DNA of 64,000 nt, from NCBI RefSeq assembly GCF_014042355.1, contig NZ_JACEZU010000017.1, positions 24,857 through 88,856 of the forward strand, written 5' to 3'. The stretch is from Rugamonas apoptosis (GTDB lineage: Bacteria; Pseudomonadota; Gammaproteobacteria; Burkholderiales; Burkholderiaceae_D). The notes under the pieces were generated by a model. It had not been told where the DNA came from. It was given only the letters and a program-made list of their open reading frames with translations, and made no database searches. Position 1 is the stretch's first letter; every line of letters begins with the position of its first letter. Positions 14,744 through 24,611 of the stretch are shown here, piece by piece. The position numbers and the translations under genes were made by a program.

Positions 14744-17128
14744 TTATTTCAGCCTGCGTTCGAACAATTGGTAGATGCGCCGGTATTCGTCATACCAGCT
14801 TTCCGGTTGCACGAAGCCGTGGCGTTCCATGGGGTAGCTGGCCAGTTCCCAGTGATCCTTCTTCAGTTCGATCAGGCGCTGGGCCATGCGCACGGAATCC
14901 TGGTAGAACACGTTGTCGTCCACCATGCCGTGGGCGATCAGCAGGTCGCCGCGCAACCGGTCCGCGTATTCGATCGGCGAAGACACCTTGTAAGCTTCCG
15001 GGTCCAGTTCCGGCGTGTTGAGGATGTTGGACGTGTAATCGTGCTCGTAGCTGGTCCAGTCCGTCACGGGGCGCAGCGCGGCGCCCGCCTTGAACACGTC
15101 CGGCGCCCGCAGCAGGGCCATGAAGGTCATGAAGCCGCCATAGCTGCCACCATAGATGCCGACCTTGCCGGCGTCGCCCTGGTGCCGGGCTACCAGCCAC
15201 TGAACGCCGTCCAGGTAGTCGTCCAGTTCCGGATGGCCCATCTGGCGGTAGATGGCCATGCGCCAGGCGCGGCCGTAGCCTTCGGAGGCGCGGTAGTCCA
15301 TGTCCAGCACAACGTAGCCTTTTTCCACCAGCAGGTTGTGGAACATCTGCTCGCGGAAGTAGTTCGGGTAGCGCTGGCTGACGTTCTGCAGGTAGCCGGC
15401 GCCGTGCACGAACATGACGATGGGGTAGCGCTTGCCCGCTTCCAGCTGGGCCGGGCGGTACAGCTTGGCCCAGATGGGCGCGGCGCCGTGGGTGGACGGC
15501 ACGGCCACCAGTTGCGGCTGGACCCAGTTGCGGGCCTTGAATTCGGCCGTGCGGGTGTCCGTGAGCACGGTGGGCGCGCCGCCGGCGGCCGGCACGGTGG
15601 CCAGTTGCGGCGGCAAATAGCTGGCCGAGTAGCGCAGCAGCACTTTGCGTCCGTCCGGCGACAGGGAGAAATTCTCCACCCCGCCCATCGCCGTCAGTTC
15701 GCGCAGCGCGCCATCCTTGACGGACGCGGCGCACACTTCATAGGTGCCCGGCAGTTTGGGATTGCAGATGAAATAGACCTGGCCGCCGTCGGCCGTCCAT
15801 TCCGGCTGGCTCGCTTCCCAGTGGCCGGACGTGAGGGCGCGTGGCTGGCCGCCGGGCGTCAGCGTGTACAGGTGCGCATAACCGCTTTCCTCCGACTGGT
15901 ACCACAGCGTGCTGTTGTCGGGCAGCCAGCCGAACTGGTTACCCCGATAGTTGATCCAGGCTGGGTCCGTCAGCCGGTGCACACTGGCCAGCGTGGCGCG
16001 GGCCAGGTCGACGGTGGCGATCCAGCGGTCCTTGTTGTCGATGCTGCGCACCATCACGGCGACCCGGCTGCCGTCCGCGCTCCATTGCAGCACGCCATCG
16101 TCCGGGTCCACGCGTACTGGACGGTTGCCTTTCAGCGCCGGCAGTTTTTGCGCCGCGCGCAAGTCGGCCAGCGGGTCGGTGGCGATGCCGGGCAGGCTGT
16201 CGTAGGGCAGTTCGCGCACGGCGCGGGTAGCCAGGTCGACCAGCCTGAGCGTTTGTGGCACGGGGCCGTCGTGCGCCACCCGCTGGCGCAGGTCCACGGC
16301 TTCCTCGAAGCCCGATTCGGTGACGAAACGGGCCATCTTGTCGCGCGGCGCCTTGGCGCTGCCCTGGGGCGTGGTCACCACCAGCAGATAGCGGCCATCG
16401 GGCGACAGCGCGCTGCCGCTGAGCTCGACCTTGTCGCCGAGGTAGACGGGCAACGGGGCGCGGGTGGCGTCGGCGCGGCGCTGGGCCTGGTCCTGTTCGC
16501 GTTCCTGCTCGCGCTCCTGTTTCTGGCGCGCCAACGTGGTCAGCAGGCGCAACTGCAGGTCGCGCAGGACGTCCGGCTCCGGTTTGGCGTCCGGATCCTT
16601 GACGGTGCGCAACTGGGCCACCGGCGTCACCAGGCGTTCGGCACGGCTCCAGCTGTACCAGTCCTGGCCGATGCGAAATTGCACGTGGGCGCCGTCGGCC
16701 GCGTACTGGGGCGCGGCGGCCGGGGTGCTGCCGCGCACGATCTGGGTCAGCGCACCCGACTTGAGGTCGCGTTCGAACAGGTCGCCGTTGCGCAGCACGA
16801 TGGCGCGCGTGCGGTCGCGGTTGTAGACCATGGCCGGGCTGTCGATGGCGGCCAGGTGCTGCTCGTCGACGATGGCTGGCGTACCCGTGCCTGTTTGCCA
16901 GATGTCGCGCAGCGGCGAGCCGCTACGTTTTTGCTTGAAATACAGGTGGCGGCTGTCCCAGCCCCACCAGGCTGATTCGACGGGCGTGCCGATCCAGTCG
17001 GGATGGGCCATGGCCAAGTCCAGCGTGATCGGTGTGGGGGCGGGCGCAGGGGCGGGCGCAGGTACAGGGGCGGCCGCGGAGGCGGCGCCGGCCGCCAGCA
17101 GGGCGGCGAGAGGCAAAGCAAAACGCAT
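14744..17128 (-). CDS. S9-family prolyl oligopeptidase / dipeptidyl peptidase, exported
   Basis: 794 residues. A signal peptide is followed by a Pro-Ala repeat (residues about 20-32), an N-terminal seven-blade beta-propeller (WSADGSRVAVMV, LSPDGRKVLL blades) and a C-terminal alpha/beta hydrolase with the nucleophile in YGGSYGG (S662), the acid in AHGMVDDNV and the His in ERHGF near the end. It would remove dipeptides or cut short proline-containing peptides in the periplasm. It stands alone between tRNA-Phe and a small helical gene. The architecture is closest to DPP4-like S9B/S9C members; exact specificity cannot be read. Confidence 0.9.
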   Translation of the reverse strand: MRFALPLAALLAAGAASAAAPVPAPAPAPAPTPITLDLAMAHPDWIGTPVESAWWGWDSRHLYFKQKRSGSPLRDIWQTGTGTPAIVDEQHLAAIDSPAMVYNRDRTRAIVLRNGDLFERDLKSGALTQIVRGSTPAAAPQYAADGAHVQFRIGQDWYSWSRAERLVTPVAQLRTVKDPDAKPEPDVLRDLQLRLLTTLARQKQEREQEREQDQAQRRADATRAPLPVYLGDKVELSGSALSPDGRYLLVVTTPQGSAKAPRDKMARFVTESGFEEAVDLRQRVAHDGPVPQTLRLVDLATRAVRELPYDSLPGIATDPLADLRAAQKLPALKGNRPVRVDPDDGVLQWSADGSRVAVMVRSIDNKDRWIATVDLARATLASVHRLTDPAWINYRGNQFGWLPDNSTLWYQSEESGYAHLYTLTPGGQPRALTSGHWEASQPEWTADGGQVYFICNPKLPGTYEVCAASVKDGALRELTAMGGVENFSLSPDGRKVLLRYSASYLPPQLATVPAAGGAPTVLTDTRTAEFKARNWVQPQLVAVPSTHGAAPIWAKLYRPAQLEAGKRYPIVMFVHGAGYLQNVSQRYPNYFREQMFHNLLVEKGYVVLDMDYRASEGYGRAWRMAIYRQMGHPELDDYLDGVQWLVARHQGDAGKVGIYGGSYGGFMTFMALLRAPDVFKAGAALRPVTDWTSYEHDYTSNILNTPELDPEAYKVSSPIEYADRLRGDLLIAHGMVDDNVFYQDSVRMAQRLIELKKDHWELASYPMERHGFVQPESWYDEYRRIYQLFERRLK

Positions 17129-17272
17129 GGCGGGGGTTCGCTATTTCTGTTGGGTGAACGGGAGCATGGGATCGCCACGCGGCCACGATTCTAGCCCAAC
17201 GGGAACAGCGGGGAAACAGGGCGCGCGCGCCGGGGCCGCCCGTGCCAGCGGCGCCCCGGGCGGTGGGGCGCT

Positions 17273-17851
17273 TCAGCCGGCCGGCATCAGTTGCGGCTGG
17301 CCGCCCCGGTAGCCGGGACGGGAGGACGCCGCCGGCTGGCGCCCGGCCGTGCCGTCCGTCTCGTCCTGGGTCAGGAACATGCTGCCGATTTCAAACCATT
17401 CCTCGCTGCGGATCACGCGCTGGGCCAGTGGCAGCAATTCGCGCTCTTCCTTGTCCAGGCGCTGCAGCAGGTTCTGGCAATACATGTCGATGGTGCGGCA
17501 CAGGAAGGTGCTGTGCACGGCGCTGCGGCGCATGGCACGGCGCAGGCATTTGCGCACGGCCGCCAGCATGGCGCGGCCCAGCCGGCTCAGCGATTCGAGG
17601 TCGGCCAGCAGCGGGCCGGCCTCGCCGGTGGCGTTGCGCACGGCCGGCATCAGGCACGCTTCCACCTTGCGCTGGTGGCGCGCCTCGGCGAAGCGGGCCA
17701 GTTCGTCCAGCTGGGATTGCAGATAGACAGGGTCAACTTCCTGCGGCTTGCGGGACATGGTCCGCACCTGTTGCAGCAGGCGTGAAATGAAGTGGCGTTC
17801 TTTCTTTTGCTCGATTGACAGGGTCAACAGGACATAGGTTGCAGTGAGCAT
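17273..17851 (-). CDS. Helical protein, hemerythrin-like (weak), unknown function
   Basis: 192 residues, almost entirely helical. The stretch EERELLPLAQRVIRSEEW near residue 135 resembles the last helix of hemerythrin HHE domains, and ERHFISRLLQQV near residue 18 the first, but several of the usual iron-ligand histidines are missing, so it may not bind a di-iron centre. The C-terminal 25 residues are low complexity. It lies convergent to nothing and about 145 bp from the S9 peptidase start. Start choice is uncertain (an internal Met at residue 32 is possible). Confidence 0.55.
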   Translation of the reverse strand: MLTATYVLLTLSIEQKKERHFISRLLQQVRTMSRKPQEVDPVYLQSQLDELARFAEARHQRKVEACLMPAVRNATGEAGPLLADLESLSRLGRAMLAAVRKCLRRAMRRSAVHSTFLCRTIDMYCQNLLQRLDKEERELLPLAQRVIRSEEWFEIGSMFLTQDETDGTAGRQPAASSRPGYRGGQPQLMPAG

Positions 17852-18239
17852 AGCGTTTCCCGGAATACGTCTGACGTCGGCTGCGAGGCATACGTGGATG
17901 GGGGCCGGGCCAGGTGAAAAACCATCACCTTATCGCTGTCGGGCACGCCATCAACGACTCTTTACAATTGTTCACAACTATCTGTGTGGCACAACTTGGG
18001 TAAAAACCTGCGAACTTTTTGGCCATCCTGGCGCTTGCATTGCCGGCATGTAAAACGTATTGCGGAGGCGCCAAGCCGGTGGTGGCGCGTCACAATGTTG
18101 GGGCATGAGCGAATAATTATGCGCCTGATTGATGCTGAAAAAAACTAGTTTTTCGGGCAATCCGCCAAAAAAAATGATGCTTGCCCGTGCGCGGATTAAG
18201 ACGGGCTCAGCCGCTGTTGCGCGGGCGCCGCACTGGCCG
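17852..18239. other. 388-bp gene-free stretch
   Basis: No credible coding frame. It is AT-richer than its surroundings and holds a perfect 14-bp palindrome AAAAACTAGTTTTT near 18141-18154. It should carry the promoter of the leftward gene ending at 17273; no consensus promoter stands out. Confidence 0.3.
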
Positions 18240-19034
18240 TTATGGCGGCGCCACGCCGGCCGTGGCGGCCAGTTGGCGGTAGTCCGCCGACTGGCGTTGC
18301 AGGCCGATGGCGTGCCAGATCGCCTCGATGCGCCGCGGATCGCGGTCGTAGGTGCGGCGGTTGAACATCAGGTGGAAATCCAGTGCGGCATAGCGCGGTG
18401 ACGCTTGCTGCACGCGGTCGCGAAAGCGGGGATCGGACTGGACCAGAAGGCTGGCCTCCGTGCCTTGCAGCACGGCCACGTCGAACAGACCGCTGACTAG
18501 CAGCCGCAGGCCGTCGTCGGCCGACTTGACCAGTTCGCGTGGCAGCAGCCCTTGGGCCCGCAAGTTGTTGCCGATCAGGTAGCCGGCCTGCACTGCCACC
18601 TCGCCGCGCGGCGCGCTCAGTTGGTGACCATTCCAACTGGCTTGGCCACCCACCCGCAAAAACACGTTGACGTTGTCCACATACAGGGCGCGGCCTGGAT
18701 CGGCGCCGCCGTCGGGCAAGGTGGGGACGATGGCGAAACTGCGCCGCGCGCTGGCGTCGGCCGCCGCGATCACCCCATCCACCGCGCCCAGCCTCAGTTC
18801 CTCCATGCAACGCCGCCACGGTTTGGGCGCGTAGCGGAACTGTTCTCCCAGCGCCTGCTGCACGCGCTTGAGCAATTCGAAATTCAGGCCGGTCGCGTCG
18901 GGCATGCTCCACGGCCGCTGCGCCACGTCCTCGAAGCACAGCGTCAGCGGCGCTGGCGCGGCGTGCGCCACCTGCGCCAGCGCCGCCAGCGTCAGACTGG
19001 AAAGCCCTGCCCGTAACCACTTGCCGGTTGCCAT
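18240..19034 (-). CDS. Periplasmic solute-binding protein, SBP_bac_3-like
   Basis: 264 residues with a signal peptide (MATGKWLRAG...AHAAP). The body has the bacterial extracellular solute-binding family 3 pattern: LTLCFEDVAQRPWSMPDATG at the mature N-terminus, FELLKRVQQALG, and GAVDGVIAA. Such proteins bind amino acids or small polar compounds. No permease or ATPase gene is adjacent, so it may act as an orphan sensor or have lost its transporter. It is divergently placed from a related gene at 19330, suggesting an old duplication. Confidence 0.75.
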   Translation of the reverse strand: MATGKWLRAGLSSLTLAALAQVAHAAPAPLTLCFEDVAQRPWSMPDATGLNFELLKRVQQALGEQFRYAPKPWRRCMEELRLGAVDGVIAAADASARRSFAIVPTLPDGGADPGRALYVDNVNVFLRVGGQASWNGHQLSAPRGEVAVQAGYLIGNNLRAQGLLPRELVKSADDGLRLLVSGLFDVAVLQGTEASLLVQSDPRFRDRVQQASPRYAALDFHLMFNRRTYDRDPRRIEAIWHAIGLQRQSADYRQLAATAGVAPP

Positions 19035-19329
19035 AGTCGGTCCCCTGTGGATGCCTGTGCGGAAATGGCCAGTTAGGATGCCATCAGGTTAGCATGACTT
19101 GCCCCCGTGCTGGAACCGGCCGCCGGCCTGTGGCGCACACTTGTTGCGGCGCACCCCGGTCCTACGGCAGTGCTGTCAGTAAATAAAAAATATCTCACTA
19201 GAATAATGATGCTAATATAGCAATTTCAATGGTCCCCCACCTTTACACTGGAAGGCGGCGATAATCGACAATAGCCATTGCGACGGAGCAGTGAGTGGTG
19301 CCCCACCCATACACGCGCGAGGCGGTTCC

Positions 19330-20109
19330 ATGCCCTGTTCGCCGATTGCGCGGCTGCGGCCGCTCTTGACGTTCCTGCCTGCCGTGCTGCTGGCGCTGGC
19401 CGGCCCGGCCGCTGCGCTGCCGCTGCGGCTGTGCCTCTTTGACCGTCCGCTGCCTCCCCTCTCCATGCCCGACGGCAGTGGCCAGGTGCAGGAATTACTG
19501 CGGCGCGCGGCCCGCACCGCGCCCATTTCCATCCATGCCGTGCCGGCCTCGCGCGCCCGCTGCCTGGCCCAGCTGCAAAGCGGCGAGGTGGACGCCATGC
19601 TGGGCGCTTTCCTGCCCGAACGGCTCGCCTACGCGGCCTACCCGATGACGGGCGACCGGGTCGACGAAAGCCAGGCCGTGGCGCAAGCCCGCTTCATGGT
19701 GTACCGCCGCCACGGCAGCATGGTGAGCTGGGATGGCCATCAATTCAGCAACCTGGGGCGCCAGCCGGTGGGCATCCAGCCCGCCTTCCTGCATGCCGAC
19801 TTGCTGCGCCAGCTGGGCGTGGTGACGGACGAGGATAGCCGCAGCACGGCCGACAACCTGGACAAGCTGGCACAACACCGGGTGGCGGCCGTGGTGGCGT
19901 TGGAAGGCGAGGGCGGGCCCCTGGTCGCCAGCCGCTACCCCGGCGAGATCGAGGCGCTGCCCCAACCGTTCCATGTCACCCCTATGTACCTGGTGGTCCA
20001 CCGCGCGTATTACCACCAACACCAGGAGCTGATCGACGCCTATTGGCTGTCGCTGCGACTATACCGCCTGTCCGTGGACTACCAGCAATATCTGCAGCGG
20101 CCCCGATAG
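19330..20109 (+). CDS. Periplasmic solute-binding-like protein, divergent homologue
   Basis: 259 residues from ATG 19330, preceded by GAGG at 19319-19322; a GTG at 19291 with a poorly spaced GGAG would add 13 residues before the signal peptide. The mature start LPLRLCLFDRPLPPLSMPDG and SGEVDAMLGAFLPER parallel the leftward neighbour (LCFEDVAQRPWSMPDATG, GAVDGVIAA), and both share a WDGHQ/WNGHQ stretch mid-protein. The two genes are divergent with 295 bp between them. Ligand unknown; no transporter partners are present. Confidence 0.7.
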   Translation: MPCSPIARLRPLLTFLPAVLLALAGPAAALPLRLCLFDRPLPPLSMPDGSGQVQELLRRAARTAPISIHAVPASRARCLAQLQSGEVDAMLGAFLPERLAYAAYPMTGDRVDESQAVAQARFMVYRRHGSMVSWDGHQFSNLGRQPVGIQPAFLHADLLRQLGVVTDEDSRSTADNLDKLAQHRVAAVVALEGEGGPLVASRYPGEIEALPQPFHVTPMYLVVHRAYYHQHQELIDAYWLSLRLYRLSVDYQQYLQRPR

Positions 20110-20225
20110 TGAACGGTTTTCGCCGGGCCGGTGGTGAACTTGGTATCATGTCCGGCTCGCCGGCCACCCGCCGGCTCACTTGATGCCGGTTACCCGCCGG
20201 CTTACCTTACGTCGGAGATCAACCC

Positions 20226-22283
20226 ATGACATTACGTCTGTTGCTGCTGGGGACCGCCTTGGCGGCCACCAGCGCACTGGCCGCGCCGCGCGGCTTCACG
20301 GTGGAAGATATGGTCAACATGGAGCGCGTGGGCGCCCCGGTGCTGGCGCCGGACGCCAGCCGCGTGGTCTACACCGTGCGCACGACCAACCTGGACAAGA
20401 ACCGTGGCAACACCCAGCTGTGGATGCTGGACTTGCGTTCGGCCAAGGCCGTGCCCCAGCGCCTGACCCAGAGCGAGGCCAGCAGCACCGATCCCGAATG
20501 GTCGCCCAAGGGTGACGCTATTTACTTCCTGTCCTCCCGTTCCGGTTCGCAGCAAGTATGGCGCTTGCCGCTGGGCGGCGGCGAAGCCACGCGCGTGACG
20601 GACTTGCCGCTGGACGTGGACAATTTCCGCCTGTCGCCCCAGGGCGACCGCCTGGCGTTCAGCCTGGCTGTGTTCCGCGACTGCGCCGACCTGGCCTGTA
20701 CCAAGGCAAGACTGGACGCGCAAGCCAGCAACAAGGCCAGCGGCCGCGTGTACGACCGCCTGTTCGTGCGCCACTGGGATACCTGGGGCGACGGCCGCAA
20801 CGCCGTGCTGTATTCGGCGCCCATCGACGCGGCCGGCAAGGTCAGCGCCGCGCCCGTCAGCCTGAGCGGCACGCTGGATGGCGACGTGCCTTCCAAACCG
20901 TTCGGTGACCACGATGACTACCATTTCAGCCCGGACGGCCAGAGCGTGGTGTTCGCGGCCCGCATCGCCGGCCAGACGGAAGCCTGGTCGACCAACTTCG
21001 ACGTCTACCTGGTGCCAGCGGCTGGCGGTACGCCGCGCAACCTGTCGGCCGACAACCCGGCCTGGGACAGCAAGCCCATCTACTCGCCCGACGGCCGCAC
21101 GCTGGCCTGGCTGGCCATGGACCGGCCCGGCTTCGAGGCCGACCGCTTCCACCTGATGCTGATGGACGTGGCCTCGGGCAAGAAGCGCACCGTGGCCGGC
21201 GACTGGGACCGTTCCATCGCCGACTACCACTGGACCCCGGACGGCAAGCAACTGCTGGCCACGGCCGACGACGTGGGCCAGCACCGCCTGTTCGCCATCG
21301 ACGCGGCCAGCGGCAAGGTCAGTGCATTGAGCGGCCAGGGCGCCGTGCACGGTTTCGACGTGCGCCACGACACCATCGTCATGGCGCGCGCCGACCTGGC
21401 CTCGGGTGCCCAGTTGTACCGGCAGAAGCTGGGCCCGGCGCCGGAGCAGGCCGCGCAGCTGACGTGGAACAACGCGCAGGCGCTGGCCGACGTCAAGATG
21501 GGCGAGTATGAACAGTTCTCGTTCCAGGGCGCCAATGGCGACACCGTGTATGGCTATGTGACCAAGCCCTGGAACGCCGTACCTGGCGGCAAATATCCGG
21601 TGGCCTTCCTGGTGCACGGCGGCCCTCAGGGCAGCTTCGGCAATGCCTGGGGCTACCGCTGGAATCCGCAAGTGTATGCGGGCGCCGGCTATGCCACCGT
21701 GTTCATCGACTTCCACGGTTCGACCGGCTACGGCCAGAAATTCACGGACGCCATCAGCGGCGACTGGGGCGGCAAACCGTTGCAGGACCTGAAGCTGGGG
21801 CTGGCGGCGGCGGCCCGGCGTTTCCCATGGCTGGACACCCAGCGCAGTTGCGCGCTGGGCGCCTCCTACGGCGGCTACATGATGAACTGGATCCAGGGTA
21901 ACTGGTCCGACGGCTTCCGCTGCATCGTCAACCACGATGGTGTGTTCGATACCCGCGGCATGGCGTATTCGACCGAGGAAATCTGGTTCACGGAATGGGA
22001 AAACGGCGGCAGCTATTTCAACGTGCCGCAGAACCATGAGAAGTTCAACCCGGTCAGCCTGGTGGCGAACTGGAAGACGCCGATGCTGGTGGTGCAGGGC
22101 GAGCAGGACTTCCGCATCCCCACCACGCAAGGCCTGGGCACGTTCACGGCCCTGCAGCGGCGCGGCATCCCCAGCAAGCTGCTGATGTTCCCGGACGAAA
22201 ACCACTGGGTGCTCAAGCCGGCCAACTCGCTGCTGTGGCACCACACGGTGCTGGACTGGCTCGATACGTACCTGAAGCACTAA
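20226..22283 (+). CDS. S9-family prolyl oligopeptidase (dipeptidyl-peptidase type), exported
   Basis: 685 residues with a signal peptide (MTLRLLLLGTALAATSALAAP). An N-terminal beta-propeller (LSPQGDRLAFSL, FSPDGQSVVFAA repeats) leads to an alpha/beta hydrolase with S547 in GASYGGY, D628 in GEQDFR and H660 in DENHWVL, a complete triad at the expected spacing. HGGPQGSFGNAW forms the oxyanion region. It differs in length and propeller from the S9 enzyme at 14744 and is nearer the DPP5/acylaminoacyl-peptidase branch. It should act on small peptides in the periplasm. Monocistronic, followed by a hairpin. Confidence 0.92.
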   Translation: MTLRLLLLGTALAATSALAAPRGFTVEDMVNMERVGAPVLAPDASRVVYTVRTTNLDKNRGNTQLWMLDLRSAKAVPQRLTQSEASSTDPEWSPKGDAIYFLSSRSGSQQVWRLPLGGGEATRVTDLPLDVDNFRLSPQGDRLAFSLAVFRDCADLACTKARLDAQASNKASGRVYDRLFVRHWDTWGDGRNAVLYSAPIDAAGKVSAAPVSLSGTLDGDVPSKPFGDHDDYHFSPDGQSVVFAARIAGQTEAWSTNFDVYLVPAAGGTPRNLSADNPAWDSKPIYSPDGRTLAWLAMDRPGFEADRFHLMLMDVASGKKRTVAGDWDRSIADYHWTPDGKQLLATADDVGQHRLFAIDAASGKVSALSGQGAVHGFDVRHDTIVMARADLASGAQLYRQKLGPAPEQAAQLTWNNAQALADVKMGEYEQFSFQGANGDTVYGYVTKPWNAVPGGKYPVAFLVHGGPQGSFGNAWGYRWNPQVYAGAGYATVFIDFHGSTGYGQKFTDAISGDWGGKPLQDLKLGLAAAARRFPWLDTQRSCALGASYGGYMMNWIQGNWSDGFRCIVNHDGVFDTRGMAYSTEEIWFTEWENGGSYFNVPQNHEKFNPVSLVANWKTPMLVVQGEQDFRIPTTQGLGTFTALQRRGIPSKLLMFPDENHWVLKPANSLLWHHTVLDWLDTYLKH

Positions 22284-22307
22284 GCCCGCCAATCCGGGCG
22301 CCACTCC

Positions 22308-22343
22308 CGACACCCCGCATGCCCGCCGGCTTGCGGGGTGTCG
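22308..22343 (+). terminator. Hairpin after the S9 peptidase
   Basis: Perfect 12-bp stem CGACACCCCGCA (22308-22319) with TGCGGGGTGTCG (22332-22343). There is only a short T-rich tail (TCATTT), so termination may be partial. Confidence 0.6.
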
Positions 22344-22502
22344 TCATTTGGCGCGCCACATGACCGGGCAAGGTGGTCCGGCGGGCGCGCCGCAAGTGGC
22401 TCTATCAGGCGCGGATTTTGTCGCGCAGAATGAGGCCTCCCGTCGACCCGCATCCCGTTGCCGCGGCCGATACCGTGCTCCATCCACCCATTCCGGACGC
22501 CT

Positions 22503-24155
22503 ATGACCGCTCTGCTGACCCTGCTTGCCCGCATCAATATTGGAACGCGCCTCGCGCTGGGATTTGGCCTGGTCCTGCTGTTCGCCAGCGGCTTGCTGGC
22601 GATGGGACTGTGGCGCATGGCGCAGCTGCACGGCTCGACGCACTACATGGTGAACGACAAGGTCGGCAGCCTGAACGCGGTGACGGAAATGCGTGAGCAG
22701 GGACGTGCCATGGTGACGGTGCTGGCGCGGCTGGCGGCGCCCACGGAATTGAGCGCTGTCCCGCGCGACCAGGCGGCACTGGCGACCATCCTGGCCACGT
22801 ATGCCCGCGCCGAGGCGTTGGCGCAGGCGCTGATCGCGAGCGGTGACGGTCAGGGCCTGCTGCGGCGGGCGATGGCGGAAAAGCAGCCCGTCATGCGCGT
22901 GGCCGAGATGGTGCGCAAGCTGGCGCTGGCCGGCGACGGCTACGAAGCGGGCAATATCCTGCGCGCGGAACTGACCGCGCCCCACGAGCGTTGGCTGGCC
23001 ACGCTGACCGAGCTGGCCCGGCGCCAGAGCGAGGACATGGGTGTGGGCTATGCGGAACTCAATGCCCATTATCGCGACGCCATGGTTGGCATGGTCGCCA
23101 TCGGCCTGCTGACGCTGGCCATGGGCGCGTACTCGGCCTGGCTCATCACCCGCACCATCGCCGTGCCCGTGCGGGGCGCGGCGCTGGCGGCCGACCGCAT
23201 CGCGTCGGGTGACCTCAGTCATGCCATCGTGGCCGACACGGACGACGAAGTGGGCGCCTTGCTGGCGTCGCTCAAGACCATGCAGGGCAATTTGCGCGAC
23301 ACCGTGCACCGCATCCAGCAAGGCAGCCATGCCATACATGGGGTGGCACGCGACATCGCATCCGGCAACGCCGACCTGTCGCGCCGCACCGAGGCGCAGG
23401 CCGGCGCGCTGCAGCAGACGGCCGCGTCGATGGAGAAGCTGACGGCCGCCGTGCGCACCAGCGCCCTGCATTCGCGCCAGGCCAACGCGCTGGCCGTGTC
23501 GGCCGCCGCCGCCGCCCGCGAGGGCGGCAGCGTGGTGCGCGATGTGGTGGCCACCATGGGGGCGATACGGACCGGTTCGGACAAGATCGTCGAGATCACG
23601 GCCGTGATCGACGGCATCGCGTTCCAGACCAATATCCTGGCCCTGAACGCGGCGGTCGAGGCCGCCAGGGCCGGCGAGCAGGGGCGCGGCTTCGCCGTGG
23701 TGGCGGCGGAAGTGCGCAACCTGGCCCAGCGCAGCGCCGGCGCGGCCAGGCAGATCAAGGCGCTGATCGACGATGCCGTGCACCAGGCGGAACTGGGCAA
23801 TGGCCTGGCCAGCCAGGCAGGCCGCGCCATGGACGATATCGTCCAGCGGGTGGGCCAGGTCGCCGGCCTGATGAGCGGTCTGGCGGGCGCCAGCGAGCAG
23901 CAGAGCGAAGGGATAGGCCAGATCAACCACGCCATTGCCGACATCGACGGCATGACCCAGCAAAACGCCGGCCTGGTCGAACAGTCAGCGGCCGCCGCCG
24001 AGCGCATGGATAGCCAGGCGGGCGTGCTGGTACGGTTGGTCGACATGTTTGCGCTGGGGGCCGACGACGCTGCGGCAACCCCGGTCCGGTCCGCCGCAGC
24101 GGCGCCCGCGCGGGCATTGAATATTTCCACAAGGGAAAAACTCGCAATATATTAG
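22503..24155 (+). CDS. Methyl-accepting chemotaxis protein
   Basis: 550 residues from ATG 22503; an earlier in-frame ATG at 22458 adds a non-membrane stretch. TM1 at about 10-32 (LALGFGLVLLFASGLLAMGLW), a periplasmic four-helix-type domain, TM2 around 195-215, a HAMP domain, then the signalling hairpin with the invariant tip DGIAFQTNILALNAAVEAAR and AGEQGRGFAVVAAEVRNLAQRSA. It relays ligand binding to CheA/CheW. Unlike the receptor at 37373 it lacks a C-terminal CheR-docking pentapeptide. A terminator follows. Confidence 0.93.
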   Translation: MTALLTLLARINIGTRLALGFGLVLLFASGLLAMGLWRMAQLHGSTHYMVNDKVGSLNAVTEMREQGRAMVTVLARLAAPTELSAVPRDQAALATILATYARAEALAQALIASGDGQGLLRRAMAEKQPVMRVAEMVRKLALAGDGYEAGNILRAELTAPHERWLATLTELARRQSEDMGVGYAELNAHYRDAMVGMVAIGLLTLAMGAYSAWLITRTIAVPVRGAALAADRIASGDLSHAIVADTDDEVGALLASLKTMQGNLRDTVHRIQQGSHAIHGVARDIASGNADLSRRTEAQAGALQQTAASMEKLTAAVRTSALHSRQANALAVSAAAAAREGGSVVRDVVATMGAIRTGSDKIVEITAVIDGIAFQTNILALNAAVEAARAGEQGRGFAVVAAEVRNLAQRSAGAARQIKALIDDAVHQAELGNGLASQAGRAMDDIVQRVGQVAGLMSGLAGASEQQSEGIGQINHAIADIDGMTQQNAGLVEQSAAAAERMDSQAGVLVRLVDMFALGADDAAATPVRSAAAAPARALNISTREKLAIY

Positions 24156-24180
24156 TTGGTCGTCTGTTAACGCTGCCAGG

Positions 24181-24204
24181 CCAGCCAAGCGGCTGGCTTT
24201 TTTT
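24181..24204 (+). terminator. Intrinsic terminator after chemotaxis receptor gene
   Basis: CCAGCC (24181-24186), loop AAGC, GGCTGG (24191-24196), followed by C and seven T. Confidence 0.8.
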
Positions 24205-24611
24205 CGGGCCGCCGATGATGGTGACGCAGTTGACATGTTGACGGCATGATGATGTTGTCTTGTTGATAAAATCGCCGCCATTGCGCGATGTTGTTGCCAG
24301 CACTGTCGCACGCGGCGGGACTGGTGGTGGCCCGCTGCCATCGTCAAATTTGCGAAATAACAACAAACAAACCGACTGGATCGGCCTGGTCGCACCCATG
24401 AATGAAGCTGGTTTCATCGGTGATGCCATTTTTTCTTCTGTATTTGAAAATAAATGCAAATAATAAACGTTAAGATAATTGCACTTTAAGTTGTCCCTCT
24501 TGCTATATTTCTTGATGCTGGCGTTGCGACCCAATGCCGCCAAGCAGGGCGCCGCGACCTTGCAGGTCCGATGCAGACCATGTCCGCTCCTTAACCAAGA
24601 AGGCAAGAGAA
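24205..24611. promoter_or_regulatory. Upstream region of the PEP-CTERM/protease operon
   Basis: About 400 bp without a credible gene. It becomes AT-rich from 24430 to 24520, with TATATT near 24504 as a possible -10. No sigma-54 consensus was found by eye, although several PEP-CTERM genes in related bacteria are sigma-54 controlled. Confidence 0.3.

Noticed and set aside
14732..16975. A 747-residue plus-strand frame opposite the S9 peptidase
   Set aside because: Starts over the peptidase C-terminus and has no recognisable domain; the minus strand has a full propeller and hydrolase.
22344..23963. A 539-residue minus-strand frame opposite the chemotaxis receptor
   Set aside because: His/Arg/Gly-rich composition without domains; the plus strand encodes a complete receptor.
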